DNA of 64,000 nucleotides, from the NCBI GenBank assembly GCA_947486785.1, contig CANKUU010000007.1, positions 62,001-126,000 of the forward strand. Reading direction: 5' to 3'. The translations under genes were made by a program, and so were the position numbers. The notes beneath the pieces were generated by a model. That model was not told where the DNA came from. It saw only the letters and a list, made by a program, of their open reading frames with translations, and did no database searches. The stretch's first letter is position 1. Every line of letters starts with the position of its first letter. The DNA comes from an uncultured Flavobacteriaceae bacterium (GTDB lineage: Bacteria > Bacteroidota > Bacteroidia > Flavobacteriales > Flavobacteriaceae). Shown here one piece after another: positions 37,434 to 46,106 of this stretch.

Positions 37434-38411
37434 TTGAAAGTAGTTTCTAAAATAAAAGAGCCTATACAAACAGAAATAGAACTTTTTGAGTCTAAATTTC
37501 GAGACTCAATGTCTTCTAAAGTCGCTCTATTAAATCGTATTACACATTATATAGTAAACAGAAAAGGCAAACAAATGCGGCCTATGTTTGTTTTTTTAAC
37601 CGCAAAACTGCTCAATAATGGGCAAATAAATGAGCGTACCTATAGAGGTGCTTCAGTTATTGAACTTATACATACCGCAACTTTGGTGCACGATGATGTG
37701 GTAGATGAAAGTAACAAAAGGCGAGATTTTTTTTCTGTAAATGCATTATGGAAAAATAAAATTGCTGTTTTAGTCGGTGATTATTTATTATCTAAGGGGC
37801 TTTTGTTGTCTATTGATAACGGTGATTTTGATTTATTACGTATCATATCTGTTGCAGTACGTGAAATGAGCGAAGGAGAACTACTTCAAATTGAAAAAGC
37901 CCGAAGGTTAGATATTACAGAAGTGGTTTATTATGATATTATTCGTCAGAAAACAGCAACTCTTATTGCTGCGTGTTGTGCTTTGGGTGCCAGTTCTGTA
38001 AAGCCAGATTCTGATGATATAGAAGTTTTTAGAAAATTTGGAGAGTTATGCGGTATGGCGTTTCAAATAAAAGATGACCTTTTTGACTATGGAGGAGAAA
38101 AAATAGGCAAACCAACAGGTATTGATATTAAAGAACAAAAAATGACACTTCCGCTTATTCATGTGTTGAATACCTGCTCTAAGAGCGAAAAAAAATGGCT
38201 TATTAACTCCATAAAAAATCACAATAAAGACAAGAAGCGCGTTAAAGAAGTAATTGCTTTTGTAAAAGAAAAAGGCGGTTTGTCTTATGCCGTTGAAAAA
38301 ATGCTTGCTTATAAAAATGAAGCCTTACAACTATTGAGTGCTTACCCAGATTCAACATATAAGAGCTCGCTTGAGCTTATGGTAAATTATGTAGTAGATC
38401 GAAAAAAATAG
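37434..38411 (+). CDS. trans-polyprenyl diphosphate synthase
   Basis: 325 residues, TTG start. First aspartate-rich motif DDVVD in LVHDDVVDESNKRR, second DDLFDYGGEKIGKP. KGKQMRPMFVFL binds isopentenyl diphosphate. It builds the long prenyl chain, probably for menaquinone; product length cannot be read directly. Confidence 0.92.
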   Translation: MKVVSKIKEPIQTEIELFESKFRDSMSSKVALLNRITHYIVNRKGKQMRPMFVFLTAKLLNNGQINERTYRGASVIELIHTATLVHDDVVDESNKRRDFFSVNALWKNKIAVLVGDYLLSKGLLLSIDNGDFDLLRIISVAVREMSEGELLQIEKARRLDITEVVYYDIIRQKTATLIAACCALGASSVKPDSDDIEVFRKFGELCGMAFQIKDDLFDYGGEKIGKPTGIDIKEQKMTLPLIHVLNTCSKSEKKWLINSIKNHNKDKKRVKEVIAFVKEKGGLSYAVEKMLAYKNEALQLLSAYPDSTYKSSLELMVNYVVDRKK

Positions 38412-38572
38412 TGGATACTTTGTGAGTTTAGGTTCCTATTTTGAGTGCTTTCTTTGCCAGTTTCTCTATCTAAAAATTATTTCATGCTTGTTACGCAATG
38501 AAAAAAATTAAATCATAGGCAACCTTTTTTAAAGTTGTTGCGTCTATATTAATAGAAGAAAATAAAAAAACC

Positions 38573-39139
38573 TTGAAAATCATACCATTTTATACAAACG
38601 AGAAAAAGCTGATTCAAAAATCAGCAGCTGGCAATAGAGAGGCGCAAAAACAGCTTTATGAAAAGTATGCCCCTAAAATGCTGGGCGTTTGTAGACAATA
38701 TATAAAGGATGTACATTTTGCAGAAGATGTTATGGTGCAAGGGTTTTTAAAGGTTTTTAAAAATTTAAAAACGTTTCGAAATGAAGGTAGTTTTGAAGGG
38801 TGGATTCGTAAAATTATGGTGCGTGAGAGTATATCGTATTTACGCAAAAGGCAATTTGTAGTTTATGATGATGACATTGTAGCAAAGGGTAATAATGAGG
38901 CTTTTTCGTTTTCAATAGCTAATATAAATGTAGAGCAGATACAGCTGTTGATTGATACTTTGCCCGATGGGTACAAAACCGTATTTATAATGTACGCTGT
39001 TGAAGGGTATAAGCATGCCGAAATTGCAACTTTACTTGATATTACTGAGAGCACTTCAAAATCGCAATTGTTTAAGGCGCGTAAAATGTTGCAAGAAAAA
39101 TTAAAAAGGCAAAATAGTATTGGTTATGGCACTGAATAA
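38573..39139 (+). CDS. ECF-type RNA polymerase sigma factor
   Basis: 188 residues, TTG start. Region 2 includes LYEKYAPKMLGVCRQYI and FEGWIRKIMVRESISYLRKR; region 4 has LPDGYKTVFIMYAVEGYKH with the helix-turn-helix ending TSKSQLFKARKML. The next gene overlaps its end by 14 bases and encodes a protein with one membrane helix, a typical anti-sigma arrangement. Confidence 0.9.
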   Translation: MKIIPFYTNEKKLIQKSAAGNREAQKQLYEKYAPKMLGVCRQYIKDVHFAEDVMVQGFLKVFKNLKTFRNEGSFEGWIRKIMVRESISYLRKRQFVVYDDDIVAKGNNEAFSFSIANINVEQIQLLIDTLPDGYKTVFIMYAVEGYKHAEIATLLDITESTSKSQLFKARKMLQEKLKRQNSIGYGTE

Positions 39140-39887
39140 ATTTGAGAAACATATAAAGGAGAAGTTGAAGCAGCATGAGATACGCCCTTCGGCAGATGCT
39201 TGGAAGCGATTGTCAAAACAATTAGAGGAGGTGCCTGTATCTGAAGAAAAGTCCTTTTCTTGGTATGCTGTAGCTGCCTGTGTTGTATGCTTGTTAGTTG
39301 CTTCAGTGTGGTATTTTATCGCTGATGAGGTGGGTAAAAGTCCTGCTATTGAGGTGGTAGATGTAGAAAAAGGAGGTGCTAAGGTAGATACGCTTCAAGG
39401 AAGAAAGCAACTTGTTCAACCTAAAGAGGCAATAGAGTTGGGGGTTGAGGTTTCTAAGAATGAAGCCGCTAGGGAGTTAGAAATGAAAAAACCGACTAAG
39501 AATGAGGTTCCTCAACTGCAAAGTGAAATAGCGCTAAGCGAAGCGTTTGAAGTTGAGCGTAATACAAATCAAAAAGGGGTGCTCGTTGCTAATACACTTA
39601 AAGAGGAGGTAATTAATACTAAAATACTAGAAATTGTAGCGGTTGTTGATTCTCTCGAAAAGAATAATGCCCAAATAACCGAAGCCGAGGTAGATAGGCT
39701 ACTAAGACAGGCGCAGCAAGAAATTCTCAAAGAAAAACTTTTTGTAAATAAAGATTCTCTGGGAGCTATGGCCTTATTAAATGAAGTTGAAAACGAATTG
39801 GATAAATCGTTCAGAGCTCAAATTTTTGAAAGTTTAAAAGAGGGTTTCCTCAAAGTTAGAACGGCATTAGCCGATAGAAATAACTAA
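39126..39887 (+). CDS. membrane protein, probable anti-sigma factor
   Basis: 253 residues from the ATG at 39126. An N-terminal cytoplasmic part of about 45 residues (IKEKLKQHEIRPSADAWKRL) is followed by one membrane helix (YAVAACVVCLLVASVWYFIA) and a Lys/Glu-rich, coiled-coil-like periplasmic part. No named domain is seen. The overlap with the sigma gene and the inside-out layout suggest it holds the sigma factor at the membrane. Confidence 0.65.
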   Translation: MALNKFEKHIKEKLKQHEIRPSADAWKRLSKQLEEVPVSEEKSFSWYAVAACVVCLLVASVWYFIADEVGKSPAIEVVDVEKGGAKVDTLQGRKQLVQPKEAIELGVEVSKNEAARELEMKKPTKNEVPQLQSEIALSEAFEVERNTNQKGVLVANTLKEEVINTKILEIVAVVDSLEKNNAQITEAEVDRLLRQAQQEILKEKLFVNKDSLGAMALLNEVENELDKSFRAQIFESLKEGFLKVRTALADRNN

Positions 39888-39968
39888 AAATATTCATCAA
39901 TCATCAATTGTCTCTAAACACCGCTCTCAAGTAGAGTGGTGGGAAGAGATGTTTAAATCAAAATCAAA

Positions 39969-41036
39969 ATGAGAAAAATTACGTATCACATAACAGTTGT
40001 TTTAGTTTGTTTTTTTATGCAAGAAAGTTTTGCACAAGAGTTTGATTATAAACGTGAAATTAATAAACTAGAAATAAGCAAGAAAGATGTTCAGCAAAGT
40101 GAAAAGGAGGCATTAAAGATGGCTGTAATAGCTATAAATGAGCAGCTTAAAGCTGGTGAAATTACAGCAGAAGAATCGAAAGCTCTTAAGCTTGAAGCTG
40201 CCAAAAAACATGCTTTAAATATTGAAAATAGAATTGCTATTATTGATGCCCAAATATCGCTGCTACACACTAATAAGCGTTATGAGACTATAGCGGAATA
40301 TCGAAAATCGGAGGCGGCATCCAAATTACAATTGGGGACATTGATTGATATTGCAACCGATGATTGGAGAAAGAAAAAGAAGAAGCTAAAATATGATCGC
40401 CGTACATATTCCGATTTTGTGTTTGCCTTTGGTTTTAATAATGCATTAATCCAGGGGCAATCATTAAACGATACGCCTTATCAAATTGGTGGTAGTCGCT
40501 TTTTTGAAATGGGTTGGGCATGGCGAAAAAGAGTGTTTAAAAACACTAATTTTTTGAGATTTAATTATGGATTCTCTTTTCAGTTTAATGGTTTAAAGCC
40601 CAAGAATAACACTTATTTTGTATTGAATGATGACGGTGAAGTTAACCTTGAAACGTTTGAATTTGATCTAAGCAAATCTAAGTTTAGAATGGATAATTTA
40701 GTATTTCCTATGCATTTTGAGATTGGATCTTCAAAGCTTCATAAAACGGAACATACCATACGTTATTCATTAAAGCACAAGTTTCGGTTTGGGTTTGGAG
40801 GCTATGGAGGGGTTAACTTGGGTGCTCGTCAAAAATTGAAATACATCAGCGATGGCAAACGTGTAAAGGATAAATTAAAAGGGGGATACAATACCAACAG
40901 TTTTGTGTATGGGTTAAGTGCTTATGCTGGTTTTGATGGTATTCTTTTTTATATGAAGTATGATTTAAATCCTATTTTTAAAAACGCTGCTGTTGAGCAA
41001 CGAAATATCTCCCTCGGCTTACGATTTGATTTGTAG
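39969..41036 (+). CDS. outer-membrane beta-barrel protein with coiled-coil N-terminus
   Basis: 355 residues. Signal peptide ITYHITVVLVCFFMQESFAQ, a Lys/Glu-rich helical stretch (about 25-130), then a beta-barrel-like half with alternating aromatics ending ISLGLRFDL, an outer-membrane signature. No family recognised. It follows the sigma and anti-sigma-like genes and may be part of the same envelope-stress module. Confidence 0.65.
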   Translation: MRKITYHITVVLVCFFMQESFAQEFDYKREINKLEISKKDVQQSEKEALKMAVIAINEQLKAGEITAEESKALKLEAAKKHALNIENRIAIIDAQISLLHTNKRYETIAEYRKSEAASKLQLGTLIDIATDDWRKKKKKLKYDRRTYSDFVFAFGFNNALIQGQSLNDTPYQIGGSRFFEMGWAWRKRVFKNTNFLRFNYGFSFQFNGLKPKNNTYFVLNDDGEVNLETFEFDLSKSKFRMDNLVFPMHFEIGSSKLHKTEHTIRYSLKHKFRFGFGGYGGVNLGARQKLKYISDGKRVKDKLKGGYNTNSFVYGLSAYAGFDGILFYMKYDLNPIFKNAAVEQRNISLGLRFDL

Positions 41037-41133
41037 TAATCATATACGGGTAGAAAGGATTAGGACAAAGATTCATTTTGAGTATATTTATAGTGGCAGA
41101 TTACTATCTTTACAAGCTTAATTTGAAACACCA

Positions 41134-43113
41134 TTGATATCAAAACTTACCATTGATCAAGTTTATGAAACTGCTCGCTTAGAGGAGGTTATTGGTGATT
41201 TTGTGCAACTCAAAAAATCAGGATCTAACTTTAAAGGATTAAGTCCGTTTACCGATGAGCGTTCCCCTAGTTTTATGGTGTCGCCAGTAAAACAAATTTG
41301 GAAAGATTTTAGTAGTGGCAAAGGGGGTAATGTGGTTGCTTTTTTAATGGAACACGAACATTTTACCTACCCAGAGGCTATTAAGTATTTAGCCAAAAAA
41401 TATAATATTGAAGTAGAAGAAACTGAGCGAACTGATGCCCAAAAGGAAGAGGCCAATGAACGTGAAAGTATGTATTTGGTGTCTGAATATGCTCAAAACT
41501 ACTTTTCTGAAATTTTATGGAAAAGTGAGCTGGGTAAGGCAATTGGATTAAGTTATTTTAAAGAGCGAGGCTTTAGCGATGAAACGATTAATAAGTTTCA
41601 TCTCGGATATTGTTTAGATCAATGGGATGGTTTTACGAGGGCAGCATTAGAAAAGGGCTATTTAATTAGGTACCTGGAAAAAACAGGATTAACTATTGTA
41701 AAACCAGACACCTCAAATCCTCAAAACTCAAAGAAATTCGACAGATTTAAGGCGAGAGTAATGTTCCCTATTCATTCTATGAGTGGTAGAGTACTGGGGT
41801 TTGGAGGGAGAATATTAACCAATGAAAAGAAAGCAGCAAAATACCTGAATTCTCCTGAGAGTGATATTTATCATAAGAGTAAAGTTCTCTACGGTATTTA
41901 TTATGCGAAACAGGCAATTGCAAAAGAAGATAATTGTTATCTGGTTGAAGGTTATACAGATGTTATTCAGATGCATCAACGAGGTATTGAAAATGTAGTT
42001 GCCTCTAGCGGTACCGCATTAACCTCAGAACAAATTCGATTAATAAATAGACTAACAAAGAATATAACCGTTCTTTTTGATGGTGATGCAGCGGGTTTAA
42101 GAGCTTCTTTACGAGGTATAGATCTTATTTTGGAGCAAGGTATGAATGTTAAGGTCTGCACTTTTCCAGAAGGTGAAGACCCTGATAGTTTTTCTAAAAA
42201 CAACACTCTTGAAGATGTTTTAGATTATTTAAACAACAATTCTAAAGATTTTATACAATTTAAGGCAAATCTACTGGCTGAAGCAGCCGCCGATGATCCA
42301 ATTCAAAGGGCCGATACTGTTCGAGATATTGTAAATAGTATTGCTAAAATTCCTGATGCGATTAAGCGCGAAATATATATTCAAGAATGTGCGCATATTA
42401 TGAAAGTTTCTGAAGGAGTTCTTTTTAGCACTTTGGCACAGATTGGGAAAAAAAATCAAAAGGAGGTTTCAAAAGCGGTTTCGAAAAAGCAAAAGGCCTT
42501 TGATGTAGTAAAGAATAATGAGCCTACAGAGAAAGTAGATGTTCAGTACGAGTTAGAGCGTAAGATTATTGAGATGCTTTTGTTATACGGCACAGATGAA
42601 GAAGAATTTGAAGATTTAGTACTTAAAGAAAATGAAGAGGGAGAGCTTATTCTCGAGCCAGAATCATTAAAAATAAAAGTGTACGAAAAAATTTATTTAG
42701 ACCTACAAGAAGATGAAATTGAATTAGCCAATGTGAAGTTTAGAAATATTTATCAAAAATTAATCGAAGCGCTAAATGAAAATAAAGATTTTACGGTAAA
42801 TACTTTTATGGCAGGTTTAGATCAAGATATGATTTCTGAAATTTCTTCGATTTTAATGGAGGAAGAAAAATACGTACTACATGATTGGACACGAAAAGAT
42901 ATTTATCCTAAAGACAAAAAAACAGTAATAGCCCAACTTGTCAGCGAAACTATTTTAACTTTACGATGTTTTCTAATTAAGAAGAGAATGTTTGAGTTAC
43001 AAAAGAATACCGAGAATAGTTCTGTTGATAATCGTGAAGCATTAGAAGAAGTAATGAATTATTTACAGCTAAATAATTTATTAAATAAAAAGCTGAATAG
43101 AGTATTATCTTGA
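41134..43113 (+). CDS. dnaG: DNA primase lacking canonical zinc ligands
   Basis: 659 residues, TTG start. The N-terminal CHC2-type region aligns well (SNFKGLSPFTDERSPSFMV), but the four zinc ligands are replaced: Ser37, Thr40, Asp58 and Ser61 stand where E. coli has Cys40, His43, Cys61 and Cys64. The TOPRIM core is intact with Glu272 in LVEGYTDV and Asp316 and Asp318 in LFDGDAAG. The C-terminal part would bind DnaB helicase. It makes RNA primers in replication. I believe the zinc loss is usual in this family of bacteria. Confidence 0.93.
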   Translation: MISKLTIDQVYETARLEEVIGDFVQLKKSGSNFKGLSPFTDERSPSFMVSPVKQIWKDFSSGKGGNVVAFLMEHEHFTYPEAIKYLAKKYNIEVEETERTDAQKEEANERESMYLVSEYAQNYFSEILWKSELGKAIGLSYFKERGFSDETINKFHLGYCLDQWDGFTRAALEKGYLIRYLEKTGLTIVKPDTSNPQNSKKFDRFKARVMFPIHSMSGRVLGFGGRILTNEKKAAKYLNSPESDIYHKSKVLYGIYYAKQAIAKEDNCYLVEGYTDVIQMHQRGIENVVASSGTALTSEQIRLINRLTKNITVLFDGDAAGLRASLRGIDLILEQGMNVKVCTFPEGEDPDSFSKNNTLEDVLDYLNNNSKDFIQFKANLLAEAAADDPIQRADTVRDIVNSIAKIPDAIKREIYIQECAHIMKVSEGVLFSTLAQIGKKNQKEVSKAVSKKQKAFDVVKNNEPTEKVDVQYELERKIIEMLLLYGTDEEEFEDLVLKENEEGELILEPESLKIKVYEKIYLDLQEDEIELANVKFRNIYQKLIEALNENKDFTVNTFMAGLDQDMISEISSILMEEEKYVLHDWTRKDIYPKDKKTVIAQLVSETILTLRCFLIKKRMFELQKNTENSSVDNREALEEVMNYLQLNNLLNKKLNRVLS

Positions 43114-43226
43114 TATAACGCTTAAAGTTAATAGGCAATATTGGAGTTGATTACGTTTCTATGACAATATTGTGTGAAGAGTGTAGGCACAACAGCACGC
43201 AGAAAAACACCTTATACCACCAATAA

Positions 43227-43769
43227 ATGAAAAAGATAATCAAAGCATTTTTTAAAGAAATAGTGCCAATTGTAGTTGGTATTTTAATTGCATTATACAT
43301 TAATAATTGGAATGAAGATCGAAAGGACCAACATTACATTAATCGAATATCAATATCAATTAATAAAGAGTTAGTTGAAACTAATGATGATATCGCAGAC
43401 AAGTTGGTTAAACAAAGGATGTTAATAGATTCGCTTGATTTCTATTTAAAAGATGATCAAATTTCATTGTATGGGGTTGTAGAAAAAGCGCAGGGGATTT
43501 TCGTACCCACCATAAAAATCAACTCATGGAAAGCTATTTCAAGTTCAAAAATTGAACTCATGGATTATGATAAAGTATCTATTTTGGCAGATATTGAAGA
43601 ACAAGCAGAGCTTTTGCGACTAAAATCGGAAAAGTTAATAGATTTCATTTACACCAATTATAAAGAAACTGGAGAAGATAAAAAGGAATTTTTAAAAATG
43701 TCAATGTCGGAGATTATAAGTACAGAAATTTCATTGCAAAAAGATATTGAGATAATTATTACAGAATAA
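43227..43769 (+). CDS. DUF6090-like membrane protein
   Basis: 180 residues. FFKEIVPIVVGILIALYINNWNEDR at the N-terminus is a single membrane helix followed by a tryptophan-asparagine-rich junction typical of the DUF6090 proteins of Flavobacteriia; the rest is helical and periplasmic or cytoplasmic. Function unknown. It stands alone between dnaG and a gene-poor stretch. Confidence 0.65.
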   Translation: MKKIIKAFFKEIVPIVVGILIALYINNWNEDRKDQHYINRISISINKELVETNDDIADKLVKQRMLIDSLDFYLKDDQISLYGVVEKAQGIFVPTIKINSWKAISSSKIELMDYDKVSILADIEEQAELLRLKSEKLIDFIYTNYKETGEDKKEFLKMSMSEIISTEISLQKDIEIIITE

Positions 43770-43835
43770 TAATATCTATTTAAATGAAAGAAAGGCATTG
43801 TTTATTGAGAGAAAGGGAAAACATAATGCTTTTGA

Positions 43836-44047
43836 ATAAGCCTTGTTTGGGCAATTTTAGCAATAATTAAGAAAGAGTTTGTAGTTACTTCATTATGTAT
43901 ATCCTGTAGCGGACAGAAAAGAGAGATTGAGAAAATTGAATTCGAGAACCCATATCGGTTTAGCTCTTAAATTGATAGCGTAGCGGACTTAATCAAGCTA
44001 TTTTGCCGATACGATGAGGTCAAGTCAAAAAGTTATGGACTTTGATA
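43836..44047 (+). pseudogene. possible lipoprotein gene remnant in a gene-poor stretch
   Basis: The 549 bases from 43770 to 44318 hold no intact gene I accept. Within them one frame reads WAILAIIKKEF, then SLCISCSGQKREIEKIEF with a lipobox-like cysteine, a TAA, and IDSVADLIKLFCRYDEVK in the same frame. There is no start codon. It may be a decayed small lipoprotein, but chance is possible. Confidence 0.3.
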
Positions 44048-44266
44048 AATTACCTAATGTTTTTACTCTTGGCTATCCCTCTATAATTAAAAGGCCTTGT
44101 GCTTGGTTTTACCCTGGTCATTTCTTTCTTACTGAGTAAATCTAACTTTTTAGGCTCTTTTTTTTTGAGAAAAACAGGTGTTTCGAGCTTAATAAGCATG
44201 CCAACAAGTCTTAACCTCTGGTCTCATAATATAAAAATAGCGGCAACGCTCTTAAAGTATAAGAAT

Positions 44267-44296
44267 AAAAAAAAGCCCTTAAAAAGGACTTTTTTG
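44267..44296 (-). terminator. terminator of the response regulator gene
   Basis: CCTT pairs with AAGG around AAA inside an A run/T run frame, with one mismatch in the stem. It lies 23 bases after the minus-strand stop and has a T run in either direction. Confidence 0.55.
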
Positions 44297-44318
44297 GTTT
44301 GTTATAAGAAGCTTATGT

Positions 44319-44948
44319 TTAGTATAATTCTAAAGCTTTAGCTTGCTGTAGTAAATCAACCATATTGTCTACATTTAATTTTTTCATTAAACGCGCTTTA
44401 TAGGTGCTTACAGTTTTTTCATTTAGGTTAAGGCCTTGAGCAACATCTTTGTTACGTTTACCACTAGCAAGAAGTTTTAAAACCTCTATTTCTCTAGCAG
44501 ATAACTTTCTGAAAAATCTTCTGGGTTTTTGAGTTCCCTCATCAAAGGCTAATCTTTGTGCAAGTTCATTAGTAATAAACATATTACCCTCACTTACTTT
44601 TTTAACCGCTGTGATGATGTAATCAATATCAGAAGTTTTTGAAAGGTATCCGAAAGCTCCAGCACGAATAGTACTTAATGCATAAACATCCTCTGATTGG
44701 CTGCTGTACATTAAGACTTTAACTTCTGGATGCTCTTTTTTCATCTTGCGAAGTGTTGCTATTCCATTTATATCTGGAATATCCATCTCAAGAATAAGTA
44801 CGTCAGGAGTAAGATTTTCGAGTTTCGAAAATAATTCAGTCGTTGATGATACTGAATCTAAAACTTCAAATCCTGAAACTGAATTTAAAACATGTGTTAC
44901 ACCCATTCTAATTATTGGGTGACTGTCTGCGATAAGAACTTTAATCAT
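44319..44948 (-). CDS. NarL-type response regulator with Glu at the phosphoacceptor site
   Basis: 209 residues: receiver domain (1-120) and LuxR helix-turn-helix (KLSAREIEVLKLLASG, KTVSTYKARLMKKL). The phosphoacceptor aspartate is replaced by Glu54 in DVLILEMDIPDING, and the acidic pair at the N-terminus reads ADSHP rather than ADDHP. The Ser/Thr position (MYSSQ) and the lysine (YLSKT) are kept. Glu often mimics phosphate, so the protein may be always active or regulated without phosphorylation. No histidine kinase is adjacent. Targets unknown. Confidence 0.9.
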   Translation of the reverse strand: MIKVLIADSHPIIRMGVTHVLNSVSGFEVLDSVSSTTELFSKLENLTPDVLILEMDIPDINGIATLRKMKKEHPEVKVLMYSSQSEDVYALSTIRAGAFGYLSKTSDIDYIITAVKKVSEGNMFITNELAQRLAFDEGTQKPRRFFRKLSAREIEVLKLLASGKRNKDVAQGLNLNEKTVSTYKARLMKKLNVDNMVDLLQQAKALELY

Positions 44949-45105
44949 TTTGGTTGTTTTTGGGACATGAACCTTAGTTGGTTCGCCTTACTTAACATTA
45001 ATAACACGCAAAGTAAGATTTAATTATCTGATTAGACCACAAAAATTGAATTTTTTTAGAAAAATCGCAAATTTATGTAAGTTTATTCGTCAAAAAAGAG
45101 GTATT

Positions 45106-45906
45106 TTACGATGTAATACCTAAAAATGTGCTCGGTATAGTACAAATTGGTATAGGAAGCATCTTATGTTGATTGGCATTGTTGTAAGATGTAAAAATGT
45201 TAAATACCTCTTTTTCCCTTCCATCGAAGTCCTCGCTTTTTTTACCTTCTTCTTTCATTTGCATAGCCCATTCTAACTCTGGATAAGATGCACCAATTTG
45301 ATCTTCGTCGGTTCTATCATCTCCCCAAAGTCCGTCTGTAGGAGCAGCTGTAATAATTTCTTCGTTAATTTCTAAAAATTTTGCAATTTGGTAAACTTCA
45401 GACTTTAGTAAATCGGCAATAGGGCTTAAATCTACACCTCCATCTCCGTACTTCGTGTAAAACCCAACGCCAAAATCTTCTACTTTGTTTCCTGTGCCAG
45501 CCACTAAATACCCATTTAGTGCAGCAAAATAATATAAGGTAGTCATTCGTAGTCTTGCTCTAGTGTTCGCTAATGACATAAAGCGATCTTCCTCATTTGC
45601 TACTGGTGGTACTGCAGCTACAAAGGTGTCAAACGTCGGAGTTAAATTTACTTCAAGTCGTTTTGTGGTTTCGTACCTTTCTTGAAGCCATTTTATATGA
45701 TTTGAAGCCCTAGTCATTTGGTTTTTTTCTTGATGAATAGGCATTTCTAAACACAACAAATCTAAGCCTGTTCTTGCACAAAGTGTCGAAGTGACAGCAG
45801 AGTCAATACCACCTGAAATTCCTATAGTAAACCCCTTAACATTTGCATTTATTGCATAGTCTTTAAGCCATTTTACAATATGATTGACTACTTTTTCTGT
45901 TTGCAT
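45106..45906 (-). CDS. nadE: ammonia-dependent NAD+ synthase
   Basis: 266 residues. The PP-loop is ISGGIDSAVTS; GTGNKVEDFGVGFYTKYGDGG and DLSPIADLLKSEVYQ are conserved. It amidates NaAD to NAD+. No N-terminal glutaminase domain, so ammonia is the nitrogen source. Confidence 0.95.
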   Translation of the reverse strand: MQTEKVVNHIVKWLKDYAINANVKGFTIGISGGIDSAVTSTLCARTGLDLLCLEMPIHQEKNQMTRASNHIKWLQERYETTKRLEVNLTPTFDTFVAAVPPVANEEDRFMSLANTRARLRMTTLYYFAALNGYLVAGTGNKVEDFGVGFYTKYGDGGVDLSPIADLLKSEVYQIAKFLEINEEIITAAPTDGLWGDDRTDEDQIGASYPELEWAMQMKEEGKKSEDFDGREKEVFNIFTSYNNANQHKMLPIPICTIPSTFLGITS

Positions 45907-46012
45907 GTCTTTGTTAATTATTTAAACGTTTAACTTTGCGACTAAATTAATACGAACCTTTGTAATACAAAAATGAAGCTTTAATTACTTTAATTCAATT
46001 TAGTAGGTAATG

Positions 46013-46042
46013 TTTGTAGTAAGTATGAGTCCATTAATTTTG
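46013..46042 (+). promoter_or_regulatory. gldB promoter
   Basis: TTTG (46013-46016), 18 bases, then TAATTTTG (46035-46042) fits the Bacteroidota consensus. A second candidate upstream is TTTG (45910-45913) with TAACTTTG (45931-45938). Confidence 0.6.
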
Positions 46043-46106
46043 CCTATCCAATTAGGGTAAGGGTTTACGGCGTTACTAATTGTAATAACAATAGAGATTT
46101 TAACAA

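Noticed and set aside
44099-44341. 80-codon frame on the plus strand
   Set aside because: It runs through a terminator and overlaps the end of the response regulator gene on the other strand; low-complexity composition.
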